Shown here piece after piece: positions 17,927-25,749 of a stretch of DNA of 64,000 nucleotides. Every line of letters begins with the position of its first letter. Position 1 is the first letter of the stretch. The notes beneath the pieces were generated by a model. That model was given only the letters and a program-made list of their open reading frames with translations. It was not told the DNA's origin and searched no databases. The stretch is taken from assembly GCA_902506225.1 (NCBI GenBank), contig LR733345.1, positions 496,001 to 560,000 of the forward strand. Reading direction: 5' to 3'. The stretch is from Faucicola sp902506225. GTDB taxonomy: Bacteria > Pseudomonadota > Gammaproteobacteria > Pseudomonadales > Moraxellaceae. The position numbers were made by a program, and so were the translations under genes.

Positions 17927-18490
17927 ATCAATCCTATCATTGACGTTAAGAGTGGCACATGGGCGGTCAAATTTGCAAAAACTTTATTGTAACCTTGTCA
18001 TGAAAAGCTCACAATAATCCTAGACAAGTCTGCAAAAATCAGTAAAAATTCCATCTAGCTGTTTCACACTAAACAATAGCATAATTGGGACAATTACAAA
18101 ATAAGCAACGCAAAAATCCAACTTTCCGTCAGCTAGCTATCTTTGATGGGTATCTGTGTCTAGCAATCTTCGCCTAGTCAAGTTGAGGGCGGTTTTATCG
18201 ATTGTCATAAAACAGAGATTGTCATAAAAGTTGACTAAATTTGATGCTATCCTATTGCTCTAAACAACGTCTGCATAAGGATAACGGCACATAATTTTTT
18301 ATCAACCGTTAACAATCTATCGGCAATACCATTGGCTGATTGCGACAAGTCACGGACTGCGTTTGATTATAAAACCCATTTGTCGACTAAAAAAAGCGGG
18401 TTGCCGCAAAACGACCTGCCAATCTTTATAATTCTTTATAATAAGGCAGCGTTATCAAGTCAACTGACTGTGTATTTTAAGGAGAATCTC
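17927..18490. other. Intergenic region recN-ppnP, no gene seen
   Basis: This is a divergent gap carrying the promoters of recN and ppnP. No open frame or RNA gene is supported. It contains the 17-bp duplication at 18201-18234 and an A/T-rich stretch with TATAAT-like hexamers at about 18425-18445, which is where a ppnP promoter would be expected. No -35 could be assigned with confidence. Confidence 0.5.
18201..18234. repeat. 17-bp direct tandem duplication
   Basis: GATTGTCATAAAACAGA (18201-18217) is followed immediately by a second copy starting GATTGTCATAAAAG. The copies diverge only at the 3' end. Confidence 0.75.
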
Positions 18491-18829
18491 ATGACGTCAC
18501 CTAATCGTTTCGACCATGTATCGGTAGAAAAAATAGCGAATGTTTACTATGAAGGTCGTACTTTTAGTCGGACCGTTTGGTTTGAAGATGGACGCAAAAA
18601 AATGCTAGGAATCGTGCTACCTTGTGATGCCGATGTGCCAGCCTATGAATTTAAGACTGACTCATCTGAACGTATTGAAATTTTGGCAGGGGAGTGTGAA
18701 GTCAGACTGGCAGGCGAGGAAGAATTTACCTATTACCGTGCCGGTCAAGCGTTTTTGGTCGAAGGGCATAGCAGTTATGAGCTACGTAATGAAGCAGTCG
18801 TGCAGTACATTTGCCATCTAGAAGGCTAG
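18491..18829 (+). CDS. ppnP: Pyrimidine/purine nucleoside phosphorylase (PpnP/YaiE family)
   Basis: Small cupin enzyme that phosphorolyses several nucleosides for salvage. The opening FDHVSVEKIANVYYEGRTFS and the SRTVWFEDGRKKMLGI block are typical of DUF1255/PpnP. So is the cupin core ERIEILAGECEVRLAG with FLVEGHSSYEL. From ATG 18491 it is 112 aa, close to the usual 95-110. AAGGAGAATCTC gives a strong ribosome binding site that fixes this start, although the frame is open further upstream. Confidence 0.9.
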   Translation: MTSPNRFDHVSVEKIANVYYEGRTFSRTVWFEDGRKKMLGIVLPCDADVPAYEFKTDSSERIEILAGECEVRLAGEEEFTYYRAGQAFLVEGHSSYELRNEAVVQYICHLEG

Positions 18830-18889
18830 CGAATAATATACAAGGCTAGGGGCAAGGCAAATATAAAATCGAAAAAAGGGTCATTAATC

Positions 18890-19666
18890 ATGGCAAAACC
18901 GAGTTATTTTTATGGCATTCATGCCGTGCAATCCATCTTGCAACACCGCGGTATCGATGGGTTGACACTCTTTATTCAAGACGGTAAAAAACAAGATGAT
19001 GCCACGGTAGCCAACATCACCGAGCTTGCCCAAACTTACGGGATTGCGATACAAATCAGCGCCAAAGACAAACTCACCAAGCTTGCAGAAAGTCCGCAGC
19101 ATCAAGGCGTGGTATTACAAGCCCGCCCTGCAGAACTCCAAGATGAGGCAGACCTCAAATACCTTGTTGACAAACACCAAGCCGAGCGAAAACCGCTATT
19201 ACTACTGGTGCTTGATCAAATCACCGACCCGAACAACCTTGGCGCGTGTTTGCGTACCGCCGTGGCAATGGGTGTCTCAGCCGTCATTATTCCCAAAAAT
19301 CATAGCTCAAGCATCACCCCAGCCGTGGCAAAGGTCGCCGTCGGTGCGGTGGAATTAATTCCTTTTATCCAAGTTACTAATCTTGCGCGTACGCTCACTG
19401 ACATCAAAAAACAAGGGGTGTTTGTATTTGGTACGGCACTTGATGACACGGCAAAGTCCGTGCAAGACTGTGATTTGACAGGTGATGTGGCGATTGTGAT
19501 GGGCTCAGAAGGTGACGGTATTCGCCGTTTGACCGCAGATACCTGTGACCAGCTGGTTTATATCCCGATGCCCGGCAATGAACATGGGCAAATCCAAAGC
19601 TTAAATGTCAGTGTCGCCACTGGCATGGTGCTGTATGAAGCCAGTCGCCAGCGTTCTAGAAAATAA
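18890..19666 (+). CDS. rlmB: 23S rRNA (guanosine-2251-2'-O)-methyltransferase
   Basis: SPOUT-class methyltransferase acting on G2251 in the 23S P loop. The N-terminal substrate-binding domain (1-75) begins YFYGIHAVQSIL and contains SPQHQGVVLQ. The knot domain has LDQITDPNNLGACLRTA, the GSEGDGIRRL loop and IPMPGNEHGQIQSLNVSVA, which are the three SPOUT motifs. It is 258 aa. AAAAAAGGGTC precedes the ATG. Confidence 0.95.
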   Translation: MAKPSYFYGIHAVQSILQHRGIDGLTLFIQDGKKQDDATVANITELAQTYGIAIQISAKDKLTKLAESPQHQGVVLQARPAELQDEADLKYLVDKHQAERKPLLLLVLDQITDPNNLGACLRTAVAMGVSAVIIPKNHSSSITPAVAKVAVGAVELIPFIQVTNLARTLTDIKKQGVFVFGTALDDTAKSVQDCDLTGDVAIVMGSEGDGIRRLTADTCDQLVYIPMPGNEHGQIQSLNVSVATGMVLYEASRQRSRK

Positions 19667-19741
19667 TAAGAAAATATGTTATCTGTTTTGATGATTTAAA
19701 AAAATTTGCTCAGGAAGTGGGCTAAAAAAGGAAAAATCAAA

Positions 19742-20401
19742 ATGCAATTTGCCATTATCGGACTGGGTGTTTTTGGTATTACCTGCGCTAAAGAGCTTGA
19801 AAAATTGGGCAACCAAGTCCTAGCGATTGATATTGATGAAAAACTGGTCGATGATATCAGTGAACATGTCACCCGTGCCGTGATTGCTGACGCCACCGAC
19901 AAAGACACCATAGAAGAACTTGACCTTGCAAGTTTCGACGGCGTACTCGTGAGCATTGGTGATAACCTTGAAGCCAGCTTGCTATGTACACTCAACCTAC
20001 TAAGCCTGAACGTACAAAACCTATGGGTGAAAGCCAAAACCGACTCCCATCACCAAATCTTAAAAAGCTTAGGCGTGAATAATATTATTCACCCTGAACA
20101 AGACATGGGGATTCGTATTGCCCAAAAGATGAACTATCCGATGGTCAAACAATACATGGCGTTGGGTGACGAGCAGTTTTTGGTTCGCCTAGACCCACCT
20201 GAGCAGTGGCGAGGGCATCCATGGTCTGATGTCCAACACAGCCATCCCGATATTACCTTTATCATGCTAAAACGCAACCAGCAAATCTTTAACCAATTAC
20301 CCGATGGCTTTTTCTTTCAAGGTGGGGATAAGTTGGTGGTAGGGGGTGACACCCAAGCGCTGCGTCGCCTTGCCAAAGTCATTCGGCAAACGGCTATTTA
20401 A
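19742..20401 (+). CDS. ktrA: Potassium channel regulatory subunit KtrA/TrkA type
   Basis: Cytoplasmic RCK ring subunit that gates the KtrB channel with nucleotide. One Rossmann RCK_N domain (FAIIGLGVFGITCAKELEKL, about 3-120) is followed by an RCK_C domain (about 135-219). There is only one such pair, so it is KtrA-like, unlike the doubled E. coli TrkA. I chose ATG 19742 (219 aa), with AAAAAAGGAAAAATCAAA upstream. The frame is open a little further 5'. ktrB follows by 37 bp. Confidence 0.9.
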   Translation: MQFAIIGLGVFGITCAKELEKLGNQVLAIDIDEKLVDDISEHVTRAVIADATDKDTIEELDLASFDGVLVSIGDNLEASLLCTLNLLSLNVQNLWVKAKTDSHHQILKSLGVNNIIHPEQDMGIRIAQKMNYPMVKQYMALGDEQFLVRLDPPEQWRGHPWSDVQHSHPDITFIMLKRNQQIFNQLPDGFFFQGGDKLVVGGDTQALRRLAKVIRQTAI

Positions 20402-20438
20402 CCCACCACTCACGTAAAAAAGGTAATTAGGTGTAGAT

Positions 20439-21836
20439 ATGCCGTTTCGTGAAGTCAAAAAAGGCGACAAACCAAAGATTGTTGATAAATCAAAATCCAG
20501 TACTCACGACCTAGAGCCGCCTACCAAACAAGGACTGCAGTTGTCCTCGCCTGCTATTTTGTCCTTGGGGTTTTTAGCGTTGATTGTCATTGGTACGGTT
20601 TTGCTGTCATTGCCAATCGCAACGATTCAACCGATTAGTATCCTAGCAGCAGCCTTTACCGCGACCTCTGCGGTGACCGTCACAGGGCTAAATGTGGTAG
20701 ATACCGCTAACTATACCACGTTTGGACAACTGGTGATTGCCGCGCTGATTCAATTTGGTGGTCTAGGCTTTATGACCTTTGCAATTTTGGTATTGACCAG
20801 TTTGCAAGGTAAAATGGGATTATCTGGCTCAATCACGGCGCAAGAAGCGTTGGGTACTCATAGTAACCAAATTGGTAGTACCGCCAAAGCGGTAATCAAA
20901 ATTGCCTTTATCACCGAGAGCTTGGGTTTTTTAGGGTTAACGCTATTGTTAGCACCGCTAAAAGGGCTAAAAGATGCGATGTATGAAGCGTTTTTTCTGT
21001 GTATCTCAGCATTTAACAATGCAGGTTTTGCGCTAAATGGCAACAATATGACTGCCTATGTGCACCAGCCGATGATTAGTTTTATCATAAGCTTGCTTAT
21101 TATCACGGGCGGTATTGGGTTTTTGGTGATTTTAGATATCATCAAACACAAGCGCTGGCAAAAATTTACCCTGCACACCAAAGTCATGGTTTTGGGCACA
21201 CTAGCACTCAATATCATTGGTTGTATGGGGTATTGGTTACTTGAGCGTCACAACGCCAAAACGATTGGCGGATTGAGCGAAGCTGGGCAGTGGTTTGCAT
21301 CTTGGTTTATGGCGGTAACGTCACGTACTGCAGGCTTTAATAATATTGATTATAGCCAAGTGACAGATGCCAGTACGTTATTGACCTTTATATTGATGTT
21401 TATTGGCGCAGGCTCCATGTCCACAGGTGGCGGTATCAAAATCGGTACCTTTGTGATTATCCTAGCATCGACTAGGGCATATTTGCGTCAACACCCGCAA
21501 GTGACGATTTTTCATCGTGCTATCTCTGATCACTTGGTAAAAAAATCGTTTGCGGTGATGAGCACCTCGATTTTGATGATTGCTTTAGCGGCGTTTATTT
21601 TAGCGATATGTGAGCCAGAAGGGCATTTGGTTGATATTTTATTTGAAGTGATATCGGCATCGTCAACCGTCGGTTTATCGCGAAATTTCACCCCGACATT
21701 GAGTGAACCTGGGCAATGGGTGATTATGTTTATGATGTATATGGGGCGTCTTGGGCCGTTAACCTTGGCGTATTTTATCGCCACCCCTAAACCGACCCGT
21801 ATTCGTTATCCTGAGACCCATACCCTTATTGGTTGA
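20439..21836 (+). CDS. ktrB: Potassium transporter KtrB/TrkH family
   Basis: Inner-membrane K+ translocating subunit built from four M1-P-M2 repeats. The four pore-loop glycine regions are readable: SAVTVTGLNVVD, AFNNAGFALNG, SRTAGFNNID and SSTVGLSRNF. The 465-aa length and pairing with a single-RCK KtrA point to the KtrB group rather than TrkH. The first about 35 residues are a charged cytoplasmic tail. The 3' end of the gene is part of a 21-bp duplication that spans the stop codon. Confidence 0.93.
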   Translation: MPFREVKKGDKPKIVDKSKSSTHDLEPPTKQGLQLSSPAILSLGFLALIVIGTVLLSLPIATIQPISILAAAFTATSAVTVTGLNVVDTANYTTFGQLVIAALIQFGGLGFMTFAILVLTSLQGKMGLSGSITAQEALGTHSNQIGSTAKAVIKIAFITESLGFLGLTLLLAPLKGLKDAMYEAFFLCISAFNNAGFALNGNNMTAYVHQPMISFIISLLIITGGIGFLVILDIIKHKRWQKFTLHTKVMVLGTLALNIIGCMGYWLLERHNAKTIGGLSEAGQWFASWFMAVTSRTAGFNNIDYSQVTDASTLLTFILMFIGAGSMSTGGGIKIGTFVIILASTRAYLRQHPQVTIFHRAISDHLVKKSFAVMSTSILMIALAAFILAICEPEGHLVDILFEVISASSTVGLSRNFTPTLSEPGQWVIMFMMYMGRLGPLTLAYFIATPKPTRIRYPETHTLIG

Positions 21837-21864
21837 GTTGGCGCCCTTATTGGCTAAGTTGGCT
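21823..21864. repeat. 21-bp tandem duplication over the ktrB stop codon
   Basis: Two adjacent 21-bp copies (21823-21843 and 21844-21864) begin CCCTTATTGG and end GTTGGCG or GTTGGCT. They differ at three positions. The first copy encodes the last residues and stop of ktrB; the second lies just outside. Confidence 0.85.
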
Positions 21865-21927
21865 AATTCAACAGGGTTAGCGAAGCAGCAAAGACCAAGC
21901 AAAAATTTTACACAGCGGTTGGTGCAC

Positions 21928-21959
21928 CCAAGATACTGAAAATCCAAGATACTGAAAAC
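21928..21959. repeat. 16-bp tandem duplication upstream of the exonuclease gene
   Basis: CCAAGATACTGAAAAT is followed directly by CCAAGATACTGAAAAC, a one-base difference. Confidence 0.9.
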
Positions 21960-22037
21960 CTAAGGAAGCTATCGCTAAATCGTGTATGATGATTGTCTAC
22001 AACTGGTGAATTGAGCGATTTAGTAAGTTTTAAGGTT

Positions 22038-22748
22038 ATGAGTAGTTATATTTTAGATACAGAAGCGCATGGATTAGTTGAGCCACATGCGACCGAAATT
22101 GCCTACATTGGCGTGGTGTTTAGTCCAGCAGGCGAGCTGATACTACAGACCCACAACGCCTTTGAGGAGCGTTTTAACCCACACAAAAAAATTACTTTGG
22201 GCAGCCAAGCCATCACAGGGATTTTTGACGACGATGTGGCAGATAAGCCGCCGCATACTGATTTTGAGTTACCAAAGGACTGCGAGTATCTGATTGGGCA
22301 TAATATCGACTTTGATGCTGAGGTGCTTACCAATGCTGACTGTGATTTATCAAACATCAAGCGTATTTGCACTTTGGCACTGGCGCGGCATTTTTTCCCG
22401 CAGTTAGATAGCCATAGTTTGGGTGCGCTACTGTGTTTTTTTGAGCCGCAGGTTGCCAAAAAAAATATCAAATTCGCGCATGGTGCCAAATACGATATTT
22501 GGTTTACCTTTTTGGTATTAAAAGCTATCTGCTATCAGCATCGCATTACCGATATGACACAGCTGTATCAAGCCAGTGAACATGCCCGAAAACCCACGGT
22601 AATGCGCTTTGGCAAACATAAAGGGGTTGCCATTAAAGACTTGCCGCCTGATTATGTCGATTGGCTGCTCAAACAAGCTGATCTTGACCCGTATCTACAA
22701 CTTGCACTCACCGAAAATAGCGCAGGCAATCATGGCAACCTTCTATGA
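22038..22748 (+). CDS. DEDD-type 3'-5' exonuclease with C-terminal DUF3820-like domain
   Basis: Exonuclease fold of the DnaQ/RNase T class. The three Exo motifs are visible: DTEAHG (Asp/Glu metal ligands) at the start, HNIDFDAEVL in the middle and HGAKYDIWFTF (HxAxxD). After about residue 185 a separate small domain reads VMRFGKHKGVAIKDLPPDYVDWLLKQ, the pattern of DUF3820. That pairing occurs in proteins annotated as exodeoxyribonuclease X-like. I chose ATG 22038 (236 aa), because the frame upstream is opened only by TTG and lacks homology. The substrate (DNA or RNA) cannot be told. Confidence 0.83.
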   Translation: MSSYILDTEAHGLVEPHATEIAYIGVVFSPAGELILQTHNAFEERFNPHKKITLGSQAITGIFDDDVADKPPHTDFELPKDCEYLIGHNIDFDAEVLTNADCDLSNIKRICTLALARHFFPQLDSHSLGALLCFFEPQVAKKNIKFAHGAKYDIWFTFLVLKAICYQHRITDMTQLYQASEHARKPTVMRFGKHKGVAIKDLPPDYVDWLLKQADLDPYLQLALTENSAGNHGNLL

Positions 22749-22792
22749 TTGAAGCCTTGCGCTATGATTTAACCCCTGAAGTGCTAAAATGA

Positions 22793-23236
22793 TTACGCGC
22801 CAAATTGCGGTTTAACAATCACCAAAATCACCACGGCGACTAAAATAAATACGGGAACCTCATTAAACCACCGCCAAAAAACATGGGTTTTATAATTAGG
22901 GTTGTCAATCAGTTTTAAGCGAAATCGACCACAAGCTATATGATATACCGTCAACGCAATGACGCAGGCTAGCTTGATATGTAGCCAAACTTGGGTTTTA
23001 TAACTGTCCCAATTAGGTAGTAGCATACACAAGCCAAAAATCCAAGTGGCAATCATCGCAGGTGTCATGATGCCGCGATACAGTTTACGCTCCATCAATG
23101 CAAATCGATCTTGGCTGATTTTATCGGCACTCATGGCATGATAGACAAACAAGCGTGGTAGATAAAAAATCGCGGCAAACCAACACACCAATGAAATCAC
23201 ATGCCAAGCTTTAAACCATAAAAAATATTCTGTCAT
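22793..23236 (-). CDS. hemJ: Protoporphyrinogen IX oxidase HemJ
   Basis: Membrane enzyme of the HemJ (UPF0093) family that oxidises protoporphyrinogen IX in haem synthesis; it is the usual form in Acinetobacter and relatives. Four membrane segments are seen in 147 aa. The conserved histidine is in WFKAWHVISLVCWFAAIFYL and the conserved lysine/histidine are in WLHIKL. It is monocistronic and converges on the exonuclease gene. Confidence 0.9.
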   Translation of the reverse strand: MTEYFLWFKAWHVISLVCWFAAIFYLPRLFVYHAMSADKISQDRFALMERKLYRGIMTPAMIATWIFGLCMLLPNWDSYKTQVWLHIKLACVIALTVYHIACGRFRLKLIDNPNYKTHVFWRWFNEVPVFILVAVVILVIVKPQFGA

Positions 23237-23259
23237 TGCTTACCCCGATGATGATGCAA

Positions 23260-23334
23260 CTAAATAAACTTACCCTAAATAAGCTTATTCTAAATCAGCT
23301 TACTCTAAATAAACTTGCCCTAAAAAAGTTTGCA
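23260..23334. repeat. Five tandem 15-bp repeats between hemJ and bioF
   Basis: Five head-to-tail copies of a 15-bp unit of the form CTAAATAAACTTACC run without gaps: 23260-23274, 23275-23289, 23290-23304, 23305-23319 and 23320-23334. Each differs from its neighbours at two to five positions. They fill most of the space between the bioF 3' end and the hemJ start. Confidence 0.93.
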
Positions 23335-23342
23335 AATAGCCG

Positions 23343-24494
23343 TTATTTTAAAGTTTGCATGACAGCAAGTAAATCCGAGATTTGTTGTTCACTATGACGA
23401 GCGCTTACGCAAAAGCGTAGCCGTGCTGTGCCTACCGGCACTGTAGGTGGGCGGATTGCCGACACCCAAAAACCGCGAGATTTTAACGCGTTGGCAAGCT
23501 GCAGGGTTCTATCATTATTGCCAATGACTACAGGAATAATGGCGGTGGTCGGTATTTGATTATCAATAGCTACTTGCCAATTTTGCTGCAATAGCCCTTG
23601 ACTGAGCTGTTTGATGTTGGCAAGTAATTGGTCACTGCGCAAAGTATCGGTGTGCGACATGACTATGCTAGTTTTAGTCACGCTGGCAAGCACAGGGGGC
23701 ATCGCCGTGGTATAAATAAATGAACGGGCAAAATTGGTCACATAGTCGATCAGCTGACTCGAACCTGCGACAAATGCGCCACTGGTACCTATCGCTTTAC
23801 CAAAGGTGCCGATATAGATATCCGCTTGCGGTTGGGCTTTTTTATAAGCCTGATAGGGCAGACCAAAACCATGGGCATCATCTACCATCAATGCGCATTC
23901 ATAGCGAGTAGCTAACGCATGCAGCGCCTCCAAATCGGCAATGGTACCATCCATACTAAAAATATGATCCGTTACAATCAGTTTTTGCTTAGCGCTACTT
24001 TGTGAAAGCAGCTGTTCTAATTGACTATAATTGCGATGTCCAAAACGCATGACTTTGGCACGGCTAAGGATTGCCCCATCGACAATGGAGGCATGATTGA
24101 GCTTATCGCTAAAAATCACGCTATCTTTACTACACAACGCTTGAATCACACCGACATTTGCCATATACCCTGTGCTAAAAGTTAATGCCCGTTCATAGCC
24201 TGTCGCTTGGGCAAGGGTGGTATCCAATTGTTCATGCCAAAGCGTATGCCCCGTAATCAGGTGCGACGCGCCGCTACCGACTTGCTGGATAGTTTTTGCA
24301 GCTTGGCTAAACGCTTGTATGAGTTGCGGGTCGGTGGCAAGTCCCAAATAATCGTTGCTGGCAAAGTTGACGTAGGTTTTGCCATCTATGTCAATGGTGG
24401 GCGTGACGCCTTGCCTAATGGGCGTCAGTTGACGATACAAGTCTTTTTGGCGCTGTTCATCAAGGGCTGATTGAAGGGAAAAATTGGCTAACAT
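23343..24494 (-). CDS. bioF: 8-amino-7-oxononanoate synthase
   Basis: PLP enzyme that condenses pimeloyl-ACP/CoA with alanine in biotin synthesis. The oxoamine synthase core is visible: SNDYLGLATDPQL, GSGASHLITGHTLWHEQLD, VDDAHGFG and the PLP lysine in GTFGKAIGTSGAF. It is 383 aa. It lies downstream of bioB on the same strand, with a hairpin between them, so expression may depend on read-through or a local promoter. Confidence 0.94.
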   Translation of the reverse strand: MLANFSLQSALDEQRQKDLYRQLTPIRQGVTPTIDIDGKTYVNFASNDYLGLATDPQLIQAFSQAAKTIQQVGSGASHLITGHTLWHEQLDTTLAQATGYERALTFSTGYMANVGVIQALCSKDSVIFSDKLNHASIVDGAILSRAKVMRFGHRNYSQLEQLLSQSSAKQKLIVTDHIFSMDGTIADLEALHALATRYECALMVDDAHGFGLPYQAYKKAQPQADIYIGTFGKAIGTSGAFVAGSSQLIDYVTNFARSFIYTTAMPPVLASVTKTSIVMSHTDTLRSDQLLANIKQLSQGLLQQNWQVAIDNQIPTTAIIPVVIGNNDRTLQLANALKSRGFWVSAIRPPTVPVGTARLRFCVSARHSEQQISDLLAVMQTLK

Positions 24495-24507
24495 ACTGTT
24501 GAACTCT

Positions 24508-24529
24508 GTTAAAGCATCGTTAAAGCATC
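24508..24529. repeat. 11-bp tandem duplication upstream of bioF
   Basis: GTTAAAGCATC occurs twice in direct succession, identically, just upstream of the bioF start. Confidence 0.9.
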
Positions 24530-24531
24530 TA

Positions 24532-24558
24532 AGAAAAAACCGCCACTTCGGCGGTTTC
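24532..24558 (-). terminator. Terminator or attenuator between bioB and bioF
   Basis: AAACCGCC and GGCGGTTT form a stem with a short ACTTC-type loop. On the minus strand it is followed by a T run, placing it right after the bioB stop. Confidence 0.85.
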
Positions 24559-24566
24559 TTGGCATA

Positions 24567-25637
24567 TCAAACGACAGCCAAACTCCCGATGCGACCATTC
24601 ATCGCATTGGTCACCGGGATTTGTCTAGGCTGGGCTTGTTCAACCGTCAACCCTAAATCTGCAATCAACTGATCATCATGATTGGTGGTAGCATTATCGG
24701 TGGTCAATAAACGATTCCCATAAAAGAAAGAATTGGCACCTGCCATAAACAGCATGGCTTGCTCGGCATCGGTTAGGCCTTCACGGCCTGCGGCAATACG
24801 CACATAGCTAGTTGGGCAAGCAAGGCGCGTGACAGCAATGGTGCGAATCCACTCAAGCACAGGCAAGCGTGTGCCTTGTAGCTGATCTGCAATCGGCGTG
24901 CCTTCAATGGGTACTAGCATATTGATTGGGACGGATTCAGGGGGGGTTGGCAGATTAGCCAGTTCTGTCAGTAGGTTGATGCGGTCATCACGACTTTCAC
25001 CCATACCGATGATACCGCCTGAGCAAATATTAATGCCTGCTTGGCGCACATGGTCAAGGGTAGTTAGACGGTCATCATAACTACGGGTTGACACGATATG
25101 GTTATAGTACTCGCGTGAGGTATCAAGGTTGTGGTTGTAGTAATCTAATCCCGCTTCAGCAAGTACTTGCGCTTGGTTACCCGATAACATGCCAAGCGTC
25201 ATGCAGGTTTCTAACCCTAATGCTTTGACTTCTTTAATCAGCTCAACCACATAGGGCATATCTCTATCGTTTGGGTGCTTCCATGCCGCACCCATACAAA
25301 AACGGCTAGAGCCAGCTGCTTTGGCTTTTTTGGCCTCGATAATCGCTTTTTGTACTTCGATTTTCTTTTCAGGTTGTAAGTCGGTGCTATGGTGTCCTGA
25401 CTGTGAGCAATAGCCGCAATCTTCAGGACAATTGCCTGTTTTTATTGATAATAGTGTACTGATTTGTACGGAATTAGGCGGAAAGTGTTCGCGAAGTTTT
25501 TTTTGCGCTAGCAACAGTAAATCCATCAAAGGTAATTCAAACCAAGCTTGGATTTGCTCGCGAGTTGGGCGGCTTTGGGGGGTCAGTGTGGTGCCAATCG
25601 GTTGTTGTGATTGTTGAATTGCTAATAAGTCTGCCAT
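24567..25637 (-). CDS. bioB: Biotin synthase
   Basis: Radical SAM enzyme that inserts sulfur into dethiobiotin. The cluster motif CPEDCGYCSQSGHHS, GAAWKHPNDRDMPYV, the YYNHNLDTSREYY segment and GGIIGMGESRDDR are all present. I chose ATG 25637 (356 aa); the open frame extends 25 residues further with a hydrophobic, non-family sequence. bioA, bioC and bioD are not in the window. Confidence 0.95.
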   Translation of the reverse strand: MADLLAIQQSQQPIGTTLTPQSRPTREQIQAWFELPLMDLLLLAQKKLREHFPPNSVQISTLLSIKTGNCPEDCGYCSQSGHHSTDLQPEKKIEVQKAIIEAKKAKAAGSSRFCMGAAWKHPNDRDMPYVVELIKEVKALGLETCMTLGMLSGNQAQVLAEAGLDYYNHNLDTSREYYNHIVSTRSYDDRLTTLDHVRQAGINICSGGIIGMGESRDDRINLLTELANLPTPPESVPINMLVPIEGTPIADQLQGTRLPVLEWIRTIAVTRLACPTSYVRIAAGREGLTDAEQAMLFMAGANSFFYGNRLLTTDNATTNHDDQLIADLGLTVEQAQPRQIPVTNAMNGRIGSLAVV

Positions 25638-25696
25638 GACAGCTATAATCCTGATTAAAACAAAGCTTAAAATGATAAAAGGTGTCTCATCATACC

Positions 25697-25727
25697 AAAA
25701 AAAAACAACCACCTAAAGTGATTGTTT
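25697..25727 (-). terminator. Probable terminator after the SCP2 protein gene
   Basis: AACAACCAC and GTGATTGTT pair with one mismatch. On the minus strand the stem is followed by nine T. It lies between the SCP2 protein gene and bioB. Confidence 0.55.
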
Positions 25728-25749
25728 TTTATAATTTAATGACAATGGC

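Noticed and set aside
17927..18490. A LexA box for recN
   Set aside because: No CTGT-N8-ACAG site is visible, and Moraxellaceae generally lack LexA.
23260..23334. Five regularly spaced 15-bp units as a possible CRISPR array
   Set aside because: The units are contiguous with no spacers, are too short, vary in sequence, and no cas genes are present. It is a simple tandem repeat.
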